A stretch of DNA of 12,075 bases, from positions 1 through 12,075 of the forward strand of contig CAJJDJ010000179.1 in the NCBI GenBank assembly GCA_905182825.1, given 5' to 3'. The notes beneath the pieces are model-generated. The model was not told the origin of the DNA, did no database searches, and was given only the letters and a program-made list of their open reading frames with translations. Source of the stretch: Thiotrichaceae bacterium UBA7359 (GTDB lineage: Bacteria > Pseudomonadota > Gammaproteobacteria > Eutrophobiales > Eutrophobiaceae). Numbering within the stretch: position 1 is the stretch's first letter; each line of letters opens with the position of its first letter. A program made the position numbers and the translations under genes. Below are positions 1 through 8,120 of the stretch, piece by piece.

Positions 1-227
1 TTTAGTAGAAAATCAAATTCGGGTTAATAATTTCGGCCAAAGAAGGTATATCACGTTCATAATATAGTGACAGTGCCTCAACTTCCCAAGTTAGGAATAT
101 GAAGTCGATTTTCATCATCTATTCAAGATGTTATTCATCATATTGGATTAATGAATAGATCTTTCAAATTAGAGTTAATAGAGGTTGATGCAAATCAGAA
201 GGCTTTTGAGAAAGATAGCAAGTCATT
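1..227. other. Unassigned stretch downstream of the SPOR gene
   Basis: No convincing gene is visible on either strand. On the plus strand a short open frame from position 2 ends at a TAG at 65-67. A second frame is open from 103 and runs on antisense into the SPOR gene, with an ATG at 151. Neither translation resembles a family I recognise, and open runs of this length are expected by chance. A 9-bp perfect inverted repeat (117-125 with 152-160, 26-nt spacer) lies here, but it has no T-run and is not a convincing terminator. A 9-mer at 124-132 is the reverse complement of the AACATCTTG repeat seen near pilM. In many gammaproteobacteria hslV follows this SPOR gene; no hslV start can be seen in these 227 bases. 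The stretch could be 3' UTR, spacer or the worn end of an older gene. Confidence 0.5.
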
Positions 228-818
228 TTATATATCTTTCATTCTAAGTTTTAACGAGATGAAATCTATGCCATTCTCTAATAATCTATTACGGGCTTTT
301 TGCAATTTAATAGTGTCTTTATAGGGACCAACTCTAACGCGATAAAGCACATCCTGACCATTAATCACCACACGCTGAATATCTGCAGTGACGCCCACCA
401 TCGCAAGTTTTGCCTTTATTTTATCAGCAGCGCGAAATTGTTTGAAGGAACCCACCTGTAACACATGCTCGCTAGGCTGATTATCTGTTTGCTTACTTTC
501 AGGGTCGTCTTCGGCTGATTCCCATTCTGAAATATTTACTTTTCTATTTGATAATATGTTATAGAAATCAAATTGAGGTTCAGGTATCTGAGCAATGTCT
601 CCTTCTTTATTGGCTGTTACACTTGAATTATTGTCAACAGGTCCATTGTTAAGTAAGGATTTATTTTTTTCAATAGAACGGCTCTGTCCATGAAAATAAA
701 CAATGACAGTAATAAATAAACCTAAACTCAATCCTGTTAAAAAAGAAAGAACTCCACTGAAACGTTGTGAAAATCGAACATGTTTTTTTTGTTTAATACT
801 TTTATAATCTTTTGACAC
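228..818 (-). CDS. SPOR-domain inner-membrane protein, FtsN-like
   Basis: This 196-residue bitopic membrane protein probably binds denuded septal peptidoglycan, as FtsN and related SPOR proteins do. A short basic cytoplasmic tail (residues 1-20, rich in K and R) precedes one transmembrane helix at about 21-42. A low-complexity periplasmic linker follows, containing the FDFYxxL element (83-89) common in FtsN-type proteins of gammaproteobacteria. The C-terminal SPOR domain spans about 116-193, with LQVGSF near its start and YRVRVGPY in the middle. The gene starts with GTG at 818-816. The G of this codon is the last base of the argS TAG stop, so the two genes are probably translationally coupled; an AGAGG lies 7 nt upstream. 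An A8 tract encodes the basic N-terminus. The order priA-argS-SPOR matches Pseudomonas. The SPOR fold is certain from sequence; the FtsN role is inferred from context and layout. Confidence 0.88.
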   Translation of the reverse strand: MSKDYKSIKQKKHVRFSQRFSGVLSFLTGLSLGLFITVIVYFHGQSRSIEKNKSLLNNGPVDNNSSVTANKEGDIAQIPEPQFDFYNILSNRKVNISEWESAEDDPESKQTDNQPSEHVLQVGSFKQFRAADKIKAKLAMVGVTADIQRVVINGQDVLYRVRVGPYKDTIKLQKARNRLLENGIDFISLKLRMKDI

Positions 819-2563
819 TACATTACCTCTGGTGCTGTTACGCCTAAGAGAGATAATCCATTTTGTATAACTTGTTTAGTAGCTTCTATCAACGTCAGGC
901 GGGCATTTCTGATAATGTCATCATCAACAATAAACTGATTCGCATTGTAATAAGTATGAAAATCATTTGCCAAGTCCTTAAGATAATAAGCTAATTGATG
1001 TGGTTCATAAGTAATCGCCGCGTTTTCTATCACATCGGGGTATCTAGCAAGAGTAGCAAGCAACTTTATTTCATGCGCTTCATTAAGTTTTGAAATATGC
1101 TTCAAAGCTTCAGCTTGTTGATAATTTATCCCTTTTTCTGATAATTGCCTAAAAACACTGCAAATCCTAGCATGAGCATATTGAATATAATATACAGGGT
1201 TATCGTTCGATTCTGACTTAGCTAACTCTAGGTCAAAATCAAGATGCTGCTCACTTTTTCGCATAATATAAAAGAAACGAGCGGCATCCTTACCCACTTC
1301 CTCTTGAAGTTCTTTAAGTGTGATAAATTCACCTGATCGAGTAGACATCTGTAGTTTTTCTTTACCGCGATACAGTGTTGCGAACTGAACTAGTAATACC
1401 TCTAATCTATCAGACGATAGCTCAAGCGCCTGCATAGAAGCCTTTACTCTGGCTATATAACCATGGTGATCAGCACCCCAAACATTAATGATCTTTTCAA
1501 AACCACGTTCTACCTTTGAAAGGTGATATGCAATATCCGAAGCAAAATAGGTTGCTTGTCCATTTTCTCTAATTAAAACGCGATCTTTTTCATCACCAAG
1601 TTTGCTAGAACGAAACCATTGGGCGCCATCTTTTTCATAAACCCAGTCATTTTTTATTAACTTTTGAATGCATTTTTCAACGGTTTTATTTTCTACTAGC
1701 GAACGCTCAGAAAACCAATTATTAAATTTAACACCAAAACCGACAAGATCATTTTTAATTGTAGTCAGTATTGAGTCTAGGCCTGCATCAAAAATAATTC
1801 GGTAGTATTTTTCACCGAGATTATCAATACAATATTTAATTAGGCCATCAATTTTTAATTCAGGAGCTTTTTCTTCAAACAATGGCATAATTTTTTCAGT
1901 TGGAAGGACAAACTTTCCAGCATACTCTGCATATAGTGCTATGGCGATATCGGTTATATAGTCGCCTTGATAAGCATTTTCTGGAAAAGGAATTTTTACA
2001 TCATTGTGTTGTAAATAACGTAACCAGACACTTAGAGCAAGTATGTCCATCTGTCTTCCAGCATCGTTTATATAGTATTCACAACTGACATTAAATCCTA
2101 TTTTTCTAAGCAAGCTAGAGACTGCAGTACCATAAGCGGCACCACGGCCATGACCAATATGTAAAGGCCCAGTAGGATTTGCTGAAACGAATTCGACTAA
2201 GGTTGATATATTTGCGCCTATCTTAGAATCACCATATCGATGGCCATTCTTTAAAATTTTAACGACAGTTGCTTGATGAGAATCTTGTTTTAGAAAAAAG
2301 TTAATAAATCCCGGACCTGCAATTTCAACTCGTTCTAATATTTCTGATTTGGGAAGTTGGTTAATTATTTTTTGTGCTAATTGGCGGGGGTTTATTTTAT
2401 TTTTTTTTGCTAAAGTCATTGCGAGATTAGTAGCAAAATCACCATGTTCTGGACTACGAGAATTTTCTATTTTAATTAAAATATCATTACTTGTGGATAG
2501 TATGTCTTTCGACTCTAGTTCTGCTAAAGATTGAAGAAGTAATTCTTGAATTTGGTTTTTCAA
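818..2563 (-). CDS. argS: Arginyl-tRNA synthetase
   Basis: This cytoplasmic class I aminoacyl-tRNA synthetase charges tRNA-Arg with arginine at the expense of ATP. With the TTG start at 2563 the product is 581 residues, the usual length for the Pseudomonas-type enzyme. Residues 1 to about 90 form the Add1 N-terminal domain (GDFATNLAM), followed by the VEIAGPGFINFF segment. The HIGH signature is at 135-138 within NPTGPLHIGHGRG. The KMSKS-equivalent is LQMSTRSGEF at about 404-413, the relaxed form usual in ArgRS. The C-terminal helical DALR anticodon-binding domain ends in GLSLLGVTAPEVM. No ATG suits the family N-terminus: the only upstream in-frame ATG, at 2689, lies inside the rhodanese gene and would add 42 unrelated residues. 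A second TTG at 2578 is also possible. An A9 tract lies near codon 53. The stop overlaps the SPOR start by one base. Confidence 0.95.
   Translation of the reverse strand: MKNQIQELLLQSLAELESKDILSTSNDILIKIENSRSPEHGDFATNLAMTLAKKNKINPRQLAQKIINQLPKSEILERVEIAGPGFINFFLKQDSHQATVVKILKNGHRYGDSKIGANISTLVEFVSANPTGPLHIGHGRGAAYGTAVSSLLRKIGFNVSCEYYINDAGRQMDILALSVWLRYLQHNDVKIPFPENAYQGDYITDIAIALYAEYAGKFVLPTEKIMPLFEEKAPELKIDGLIKYCIDNLGEKYYRIIFDAGLDSILTTIKNDLVGFGVKFNNWFSERSLVENKTVEKCIQKLIKNDWVYEKDGAQWFRSSKLGDEKDRVLIRENGQATYFASDIAYHLSKVERGFEKIINVWGADHHGYIARVKASMQALELSSDRLEVLLVQFATLYRGKEKLQMSTRSGEFITLKELQEEVGKDAARFFYIMRKSEQHLDFDLELAKSESNDNPVYYIQYAHARICSVFRQLSEKGINYQQAEALKHISKLNEAHEIKLLATLARYPDVIENAAITYEPHQLAYYLKDLANDFHTYYNANQFIVDDDIIRNARLTLIEATKQVIQNGLSLLGVTAPEVM
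826..830 (-). promoter_or_regulatory. Ribosome-binding site of the SPOR gene
   Basis: AGAGG on the minus strand lies inside the last codons of argS, 7 nt before the GTG at 818-816. The in-frame context and this spacing support GTG as the start. The nearby ATG is in the argS frame and is followed directly by the stop codon. Confidence 0.6.
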
Positions 2564-2631
2564 TTTAGAGTATCTCAAAAAATCACTTATTCTAGATTGT
2601 TTAATGGCTAAGGAGAAGGTAGAGCAGAAGT

Positions 2632-3279
2632 TTATTTGACGACAGTCAAACCAAGCATTTCCCAGTCTTGCATGCCCCCTCGGTACCATTTAAGTTTATG
2701 TGCTGGATAGCCAAACCTCAGTAAGGTTTTAATATTAGAAGGAGATTGTCCACACCACTGGCCATTACAAAACATTATGAGGGTTTTGGCATTAGAAAAA
2801 TCCCAGAGGCCTTCAATACTGACTGCACCAAATTCATCTTCTAAGATATCTGCTATTTGAAATGGGTCAGCACCAACGTCTTGTTTTAACATAACCCAAG
2901 GAATATTTATCGTTCCTGGGATAGTGCCGTTCTCTACCCATCCGTCAGTACGTGAATCAATAACTAAAATGGAATTATCGCCATTTGACTTACGTACCAA
3001 ATAATCCAGAATTTCTAACTCACCAATAGTTTCTACACCCTCAGCAAGTTTTCCTGGTTGAATACAAAATGGCGGACATCTCCTTGATGTTTTCGAGTAA
3101 AGAGGGTTTATAGTATTTTCTGAAGACTGCTTTCTTTGAATTCGGACAATTTTGCCTTTGTGCTTAACATCCACAAAATCAATATCAATACTAATTTTTA
3201 CGTCTAATTCGGATGATGAAAACACGGGGCTCCATGTTAAGGAAGCCAGAATGATGATAAATAAATAATTTTTTTGCAT
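2632..3279 (-). CDS. Secreted rhodanese-like domain protein
   Basis: The product is 215 residues, probably exported. An N-terminal signal peptide (hydrophobic 5-17, likely cleavage near 21-22) precedes a charged segment, then a CPPFC motif (C68, C72) and a rhodanese fold from about residue 80. The fold shows VIDSR (106-110) and GTIPGTINIP (118-127). Strand TLIMF leads into the active-site loop CNGQWCGQSP, with C171 in the catalytic cysteine position and C176 five residues later. The domain closes with WYRGGMQDWEMLGL. Rhodaneses move sulfane sulfur through a cysteine persulfide; some act as sulfur carriers or redox proteins. The substrate here is unknown. The gene begins only 9 nt after the priA stop and has no clear Shine-Dalgarno, so coupling to priA translation is likely. 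It is an extra gene compared with the priA-argS order of Pseudomonas. Rhodanese fold: high confidence; periplasmic location: good; function: open. Confidence 0.85.
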   Translation of the reverse strand: MQKNYLFIIILASLTWSPVFSSSELDVKISIDIDFVDVKHKGKIVRIQRKQSSENTINPLYSKTSRRCPPFCIQPGKLAEGVETIGELEILDYLVRKSNGDNSILVIDSRTDGWVENGTIPGTINIPWVMLKQDVGADPFQIADILEDEFGAVSIEGLWDFSNAKTLIMFCNGQWCGQSPSNIKTLLRFGYPAHKLKWYRGGMQDWEMLGLTVVK

Positions 3280-3288
3280 GATAATTGA

Positions 3289-5499
3289 TTAAGTCATATC
3301 TTGAGGGTCTACGTCTAATGACCAGCGTATTTTTTTCGCAAGTTTACTACTTTCAAGTTTCTCTAGCCAAACGTTTAAGTGTGTATGTAACATTTTTCTA
3401 CTTTGTGATTGAATAATTAATTGATAACGATAGCGGCCATTACGCTTTTCAATAAGGGCAGGAATCGGACCAAATAATAACAATTTGTTATTAGTAAGCT
3501 CATTCAAATGCATCGCAGCATTTTGAATGAACATTTTGACCTCATTACTATTATGTGCTTCAGCTCTTAAAAAAACCATATAAGAATATGGCGGTAATGA
3601 TGAATGATTTCGTTCTTGTAAGAGAGAGGTACAAAAATGGTTATATCCATGTTGTATCAATTGTCGAAAAAGTGGGTGTTCAGGGTTGTAGGTTTGCACA
3701 ATCACTGTTCCCTCTTTAATGCCTCTGCCAGTTCTACCGCTGACCTGCATAAAAAGTTGCGCTAATCTTTCACTAGCCCGGAAATCAGTCGAAAATAAGC
3801 CTCGATCCGCGTCTACTATGCCGGTAAGTGTTACATTTGGAAAGTGATGCCCTTTAGCAAGCATTTGTGTCCCAATCATTATGTCGATTTCGCCAGATTG
3901 TATTTTTTTCAGATAATCACTCATAGCATTTTTCTTACGAGTTGTATCGCGATCAATTCTAGAAATACTCGCTTGCGGAAATAAAGTTGCAAGCACTTCT
4001 TCGATCCGTTCTGTCCCATGCCCCATAAGCAATAAAGGTTTATTACAATCAGGGCATTGTTCAATATGCCGCTTGGCTACACCACAATGATGACAAATGA
4101 GGCGATTTATACCTTTATGGTATGTATAAGGTAATTCACATCGAGGACATTCAGCTTTCCAACCACAATTGTGACAAAACAAATGAACTGCATACCCTCT
4201 ACGATTTAAAAACAAGAGTACTTGATTCTTGCTGTCTAAATGTTTCGTGATTTCATCTACTAACGACTGTGATATTGGACCGAACATTTTTTTTCCGCGA
4301 ATATCCAGCAAATGAAATTTTGGCGGTTTTGCATTAGCAGTTCTAGTAGATAATACTAATTGTTTGTATCGATTTTTTTTAACGTTATATAGAGTTTCTA
4401 ATGAGGGTGTTGCTGAGCCAAGGATTACTGGTACCTTGTCGCGAAAAGAACGTGAGATGAGCATATCTCTTGCTGAATATCGAAAACCGTCTTGTTGTTT
4501 GTAAGAGAGATCGTGTTCTTCGTCTATAATATATAATCCTGGGTTTGCAAGCTGTGTCCAGATAGCAGATCGCGTGCCTATAATTATTTTCGCTTTACCT
4601 GATTTTGCGGCTAACCAATATTGTGTACGTTCAAGATCAGATAATCCAGAATGCTGAATGGCAATGTTAACTTCAAAGCGATCTTTAAACCTTTGTATCT
4701 GTTGAGGTGTTAATCCTATTTCTGGTAATAATACTAAGCATTGTTTACCAGACTTTATTGTAGACTCCATCAGCCTCATATATACCTCAGTCTTGCCACT
4801 ACCAGTTAGACCATTCAGCAAAAAAACAGAAGCATTATCTATAGATTTTAAGATTTCATCTGTTGCAGACTTTTGATCTTTATTTAGCTTGAATGGACTT
4901 TTATTTATTTTGATAACACTGTCCTCAATATCCTCAGTACTGATAGTGATCAAATCCTTCTCCTTGAGAGAGAGCAGAGATGGTTTTGATCTTGGATAAA
5001 TAGAGCAGATGTCAGACTCATAAACAGGCGATTTTCTTTGTTGCAAATAATTTAATATTTGTGATTGTTTAGATGCTTTTTTAATGAGATTGAGTTCAAA
5101 AGCGGCACCTTTTTTTGTTAAGCACCAGACTCGCTCGATATATTTAGATATGGAAATATTTTTTCTTAATGACGAAGGCAACGCTGAAAAAACAACTTCA
5201 CCTATAGAATAGTGATAATAATCACTTGCCCACTTTAGTAGACTCAAATGTTTATGAGTAAAAACTGGCTGCTCATCGATGATGCGATTTATTTTTCTTA
5301 ATTTACTATATGAAAAATCACTTTTATTACTTATCGACATAACAATTCCGGGCACATCTTTGCGTCGGCCAAACGGAACTGACACACGCAGACCAGGCTG
5401 TAATACCTTTAAGTCTGATACATCATCTGGTAGATAATCAAACAAACGTCGCAAAGGTGTCGCGATTGCAACATGCAGTATTAATGGATGCGTTATCAT
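3289..5499 (-). CDS. priA: Primosomal protein N', replication restart helicase
   Basis: PriA is a 3'-to-5' superfamily 2 DNA helicase that recognises stalled forks and starts reloading of DnaB outside oriC. The 736-residue product is full length. The N-terminal 3'-DNA-binding domain (about 1-105) begins with the typical PLRRLFDYLP and VRVPFG-like segments. Walker A is GLTGSGKT (230-237), motif II is DEEH (326-329) and motif III is GSATPS (361-366). The C-terminal helicase half shows IGTQMLAKG (542-550) and motif VI VSGRTGRG (586-593). Eight cysteines in four CxxC pairs (442/445, 451/454, 469/472, 482/485) form the two-zinc element that binds PriB or PriC and ssDNA. The ATG start at 5499 gives the expected N-terminus, though its Shine-Dalgarno is weak. 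A terminator upstream separates it from the PBP1a gene, so it needs its own promoter within 5500-5560; I see no strong one. It heads the series to the SPOR gene. Confidence 0.96.
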   Translation of the reverse strand: MITHPLILHVAIATPLRRLFDYLPDDVSDLKVLQPGLRVSVPFGRRKDVPGIVMSISNKSDFSYSKLRKINRIIDEQPVFTHKHLSLLKWASDYYHYSIGEVVFSALPSSLRKNISISKYIERVWCLTKKGAAFELNLIKKASKQSQILNYLQQRKSPVYESDICSIYPRSKPSLLSLKEKDLITISTEDIEDSVIKINKSPFKLNKDQKSATDEILKSIDNASVFLLNGLTGSGKTEVYMRLMESTIKSGKQCLVLLPEIGLTPQQIQRFKDRFEVNIAIQHSGLSDLERTQYWLAAKSGKAKIIIGTRSAIWTQLANPGLYIIDEEHDLSYKQQDGFRYSARDMLISRSFRDKVPVILGSATPSLETLYNVKKNRYKQLVLSTRTANAKPPKFHLLDIRGKKMFGPISQSLVDEITKHLDSKNQVLLFLNRRGYAVHLFCHNCGWKAECPRCELPYTYHKGINRLICHHCGVAKRHIEQCPDCNKPLLLMGHGTERIEEVLATLFPQASISRIDRDTTRKKNAMSDYLKKIQSGEIDIMIGTQMLAKGHHFPNVTLTGIVDADRGLFSTDFRASERLAQLFMQVSGRTGRGIKEGTVIVQTYNPEHPLFRQLIQHGYNHFCTSLLQERNHSSLPPYSYMVFLRAEAHNSNEVKMFIQNAAMHLNELTNNKLLLFGPIPALIEKRNGRYRYQLIIQSQSRKMLHTHLNVWLEKLESSKLAKKIRWSLDVDPQDMT

Positions 5500-5560
5500 A
5501 TAACTAGTGGATGTTTACTGATCATTAATAGGTCTTTAATTTTTAAGCAAATCTTTCCGG
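5500..5560 (-). promoter_or_regulatory. Leader of the priA gene cluster, no clear promoter
   Basis: The segment between the terminator and priA should hold the promoter of the priA-rhodanese-argS-SPOR series. The best candidate is TTGCTT (5550-5545) with poor -10 matches 15-17 bp downstream near 5529-5522. No strong sigma-70 pair is visible, and no known operator is recognised. Confidence 0.25.
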
Positions 5561-5585
5561 ATTAAAAAAAGTCTTCAAGACTTTT
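5561..5585 (-). terminator. Intrinsic terminator after the PBP1a gene
   Basis: Read on the minus strand, AAAAGTC-TTGAA-GACTTTT forms a 7-bp stem with a 5-nt loop (5585-5567) and runs straight into further T residues, giving seven T in a row (5570-5564), a typical Rho-independent signal. It lies 84 nt after the PBP1a stop codon and 65 nt before priA. On the plus strand only four T follow, so it is directional toward the minus strand. Confidence 0.75.
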
Positions 5586-5669
5586 GTGTACGAACAGCTT
5601 GGCAGCTTCTAGATTAATTTTTACTATTATGTGGTCATAAACTATACTGCGTATGATAAAGCGGTTTGA

Positions 5670-8120
5670 TTAGAATAATTGTTCTTGATTAGACTCAGCT
5701 TCATTCGTTTGTATGAACACATCGGGTTGTTTTGTTTGTGTTGTTGATTTTGGTGCGTATTCCAATCTAAATACTTCAAAGATTGTATTGGGATTACTCA
5801 CATGGCCTGGTTGTCCGGTTTCTGGATCTATGCGAACATTTATTAGACCCTTCGGTCGATCCATAATTGCCTCAGCCTTTCCTTCAAGCGCGACTTTCAT
5901 ATAATCGATCCACATTGGAAGTGCTGCTCTCGCTCCTGTTTCTTTGTTCCCTAATGGTTTGAATTTGTCGAAACCAACCCAGCAGATAGTGACAATATCT
6001 GAGTTAAAACCAGAAAACCATGCATCATGTTGATCGTTTGTTGTTCCTGTTTTTCCAGAAAGATCTGTACGATTTAACTGTAATGCACGTCGTCCTGTAC
6101 CATTTTTTATTACATTACGGGTTATTGAATTCATGATCCAAATATTCTGGACATTAACCACACGAGGTGCATATGATTTTTGAATACTCGGGTTTACTTC
6201 AGATACAAGAGCTATATCATCAATTTCTTTTGAGGACATGTTGTTTTCAGCCGTATTAGTTAACACGTTTGAATCTTCTTTATCGCACTTATTACAGACC
6301 ACCAAGGGCTCTGCCTGTAATATTACTTCATTACTGTAGTCTTTAATTTGATTTATGTAGTATGGATTAATTAAATGCCCTCCATTTGCAAAAACACTAT
6401 ATCCACGCGCTAATTCCCATGGTGTGATTTCAGCGCTTCCAAGTGATAAAGATAGGTTATGAGGTAATTTCTTTTTATCGAATCCAAATTTTTGAATGTG
6501 TTCAAGTGCAAATGGAATACCTATAGCATGTAATAATCTTATTGATACAAGGTTACGAGAATGAGTTAAGGCGACTTTTAATCGAGTTGGCCCATAACTC
6601 TTACGACTATAATTTTCAGGTCTCCAACCATCTTCAATTCCAGGGTCATCAAATACGATAGGAGCGTCATTAATAATGGTTGCAGCGGTCATACCTTTCT
6701 CAATTGCAGAAGAATATATGAATGGCTTGAAACCTGAACCAGGTTGACGTCTTGCTTGTGTTATGTGGTTAAATTTATTTTTGTAGAAATTAAAACCTCC
6801 AACTAAGGCTAAGACTGCTCCGTCATGAGGTGAAATTGATATCAGTCCTCCTTCGACATTAGGGATTTGCGAAAGCGCCCAATCACCAGTTTCAGTTTCG
6901 ATCACACGTATAATATCTCCTGGAGATAAAACTTCCGCTGCTGTCTTGAGTTCGCTGCCACGACGGTTCTCCGTAATATATTTTCGTGCCCACTCTAGAC
7001 CTTCCCAATTTATTTCAATCTGTCCAATGCCTGTAATATATGCACTAACAGTTCGTTCATTAACATGCATGACCAGGCTTGGATAGAGATTTCCAAGTGT
7101 TGGAAGGCTCTCAAGTAAGGCATCAATCTCTTCTTCAGTTTTGTCTTGTATGTCTTTTATATGATGTTCGGGACCTCTATACCCATGCCGTTTATCATAA
7201 GCGATTAAAGTATTTTTTAGTGCCAGATTGGCAGCGTTTTGATTCTTATCAAGAATGGTCGTTGTTACGGTTAATCCATTACTGTACGCCGCATCACCTT
7301 GTTGCTCTATCAATTCACTTCTAATCATCTCCGCTATATATGGCGCTTCAAGTTTTATAGAAGCAGAATGCAATGACGCGCCAATGGGCTCATTCAAAGC
7401 AAATTGATATTCATATTCAGTAATATATGAAAGTAATAACATTCTTTTTAGTACGTAGTTTCTTCGTATTAAGGCACGTTCAGGATTGGTAATAGGATTT
7501 GTTGATGAAGGTGCTTTTGGTAGTCCAGCGATCATCGCAACTTGAGATAAGCTTAGTGAATTGATGTCAACGCCATAATAAACTTGAGCAGCAGCAGCCA
7601 CTCCATATGCGCGTTGCCCTAAATATATTTTGTTAAGATATAATTCCAGAATGGCATCTTTGCTAAGTTCCTGCTCAATTTTGAATGCGAGGAAAATTTC
7701 ATTAAGTTTTCTTAAGTAGGTCTTTTCACGACTTAGAAAAAAATTTCTGGCAACCTGCATTGTTATTGTGCTGCCACCTTGACTTTTTGATCCTGTTCTC
7801 ACTAACGAATATACAGCTCTCGCAATACCTTGCCAATCAACGCCGGGATGCTCATAAAAGCGATCGTCTTCTGCAGCAATAAACGCTTGTGTTAATTTGG
7901 GTTGAACTTCAGCGATATTAATTGGGGCGCGTCTTCTTTCTCCGAATTCTGCGATTAAAGATAAGTCTTTACTATAAACACGAAGAGGCACCTTTAGCTT
8001 TACATCTTTTAAAGCCTCTATATCTGGAAGGTTAGGCACTACATACCAAGACACAATTACACCAGTAATTATGCTTAAAATCATTGTTGTAAGGAGAAAA
8101 TTAAAGAGAAAACGCAACAT
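5670..8120 (-). CDS. mrcA: Penicillin-binding protein 1A, bifunctional murein synthase
   Basis: This class A PBP (also called ponA), 816 residues, polymerises lipid II into glycan strands and cross-links the stem peptides in the periplasm. A short cytoplasmic start and one membrane anchor (about 5-29) are followed by the glycosyltransferase family 51 domain. It has the catalytic glutamate E84 in AAEDDRFYEHPGVD and the GGSTITMQVARN motif (115-126). The transpeptidase domain carries SxxK (S462-GF-K465), SxN (S521-R-N523) and KTG (K690-T-G692) followed by TTND. A CxxC (609-612) sits between SxN and KTG, and the protein ends in QEQLF; both recall E. coli PBP1a. The ATG at 8120 is preceded by only a weak ribosome-binding sequence. 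Divergence from pilM is the common arrangement in Pseudomonas and allies, where wall synthesis and pilus assembly genes share a promoter region. Confidence 0.95.
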   Translation of the reverse strand: MLRFLFNFLLTTMILSIITGVIVSWYVVPNLPDIEALKDVKLKVPLRVYSKDLSLIAEFGERRRAPINIAEVQPKLTQAFIAAEDDRFYEHPGVDWQGIARAVYSLVRTGSKSQGGSTITMQVARNFFLSREKTYLRKLNEIFLAFKIEQELSKDAILELYLNKIYLGQRAYGVAAAAQVYYGVDINSLSLSQVAMIAGLPKAPSSTNPITNPERALIRRNYVLKRMLLLSYITEYEYQFALNEPIGASLHSASIKLEAPYIAEMIRSELIEQQGDAAYSNGLTVTTTILDKNQNAANLALKNTLIAYDKRHGYRGPEHHIKDIQDKTEEEIDALLESLPTLGNLYPSLVMHVNERTVSAYITGIGQIEINWEGLEWARKYITENRRGSELKTAAEVLSPGDIIRVIETETGDWALSQIPNVEGGLISISPHDGAVLALVGGFNFYKNKFNHITQARRQPGSGFKPFIYSSAIEKGMTAATIINDAPIVFDDPGIEDGWRPENYSRKSYGPTRLKVALTHSRNLVSIRLLHAIGIPFALEHIQKFGFDKKKLPHNLSLSLGSAEITPWELARGYSVFANGGHLINPYYINQIKDYSNEVILQAEPLVVCNKCDKEDSNVLTNTAENNMSSKEIDDIALVSEVNPSIQKSYAPRVVNVQNIWIMNSITRNVIKNGTGRRALQLNRTDLSGKTGTTNDQHDAWFSGFNSDIVTICWVGFDKFKPLGNKETGARAALPMWIDYMKVALEGKAEAIMDRPKGLINVRIDPETGQPGHVSNPNTIFEVFRLEYAPKSTTQTKQPDVFIQTNEAESNQEQLF

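Noticed and set aside
117..160. 9-bp inverted repeat as a terminator of the argS-SPOR series
   Set aside because: The 26-nt spacer and lack of a following T-run on the minus strand make it a poor Rho-independent terminator.
2400..2408. A9 tract in argS, and A8/T8 tracts in priA (4373-4380, 4287-4294), the SPOR gene and pilO (10024-10031), as phase-variation sites
   Set aside because: All frames are intact, several genes are essential, and such tracts are frequent across this AT-rich window. Nothing points to switching.
1900..2534. Plus-strand open frames of about 60 codons inside argS (1900-2088, 2349-2534)
   Set aside because: They lie antisense to strongly conserved argS sequence, have no family resemblance and are explained as shadows of the coding frame.
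6285..6296. CxxC pair (residues 609-612) in the PBP1a transpeptidase domain as a novel metal or redox site
   Set aside because: From memory, E. coli PBP1a has a similar cysteine pair between the SxN and KTG motifs, so it appears to be a family feature and not new.
5713..7324. Plus-strand open frames within the PBP1a gene (5713-5904, 7079-7324)
   Set aside because: They are antisense to well-conserved transpeptidase and linker sequence, with unconvincing composition and no ribosome-binding support.
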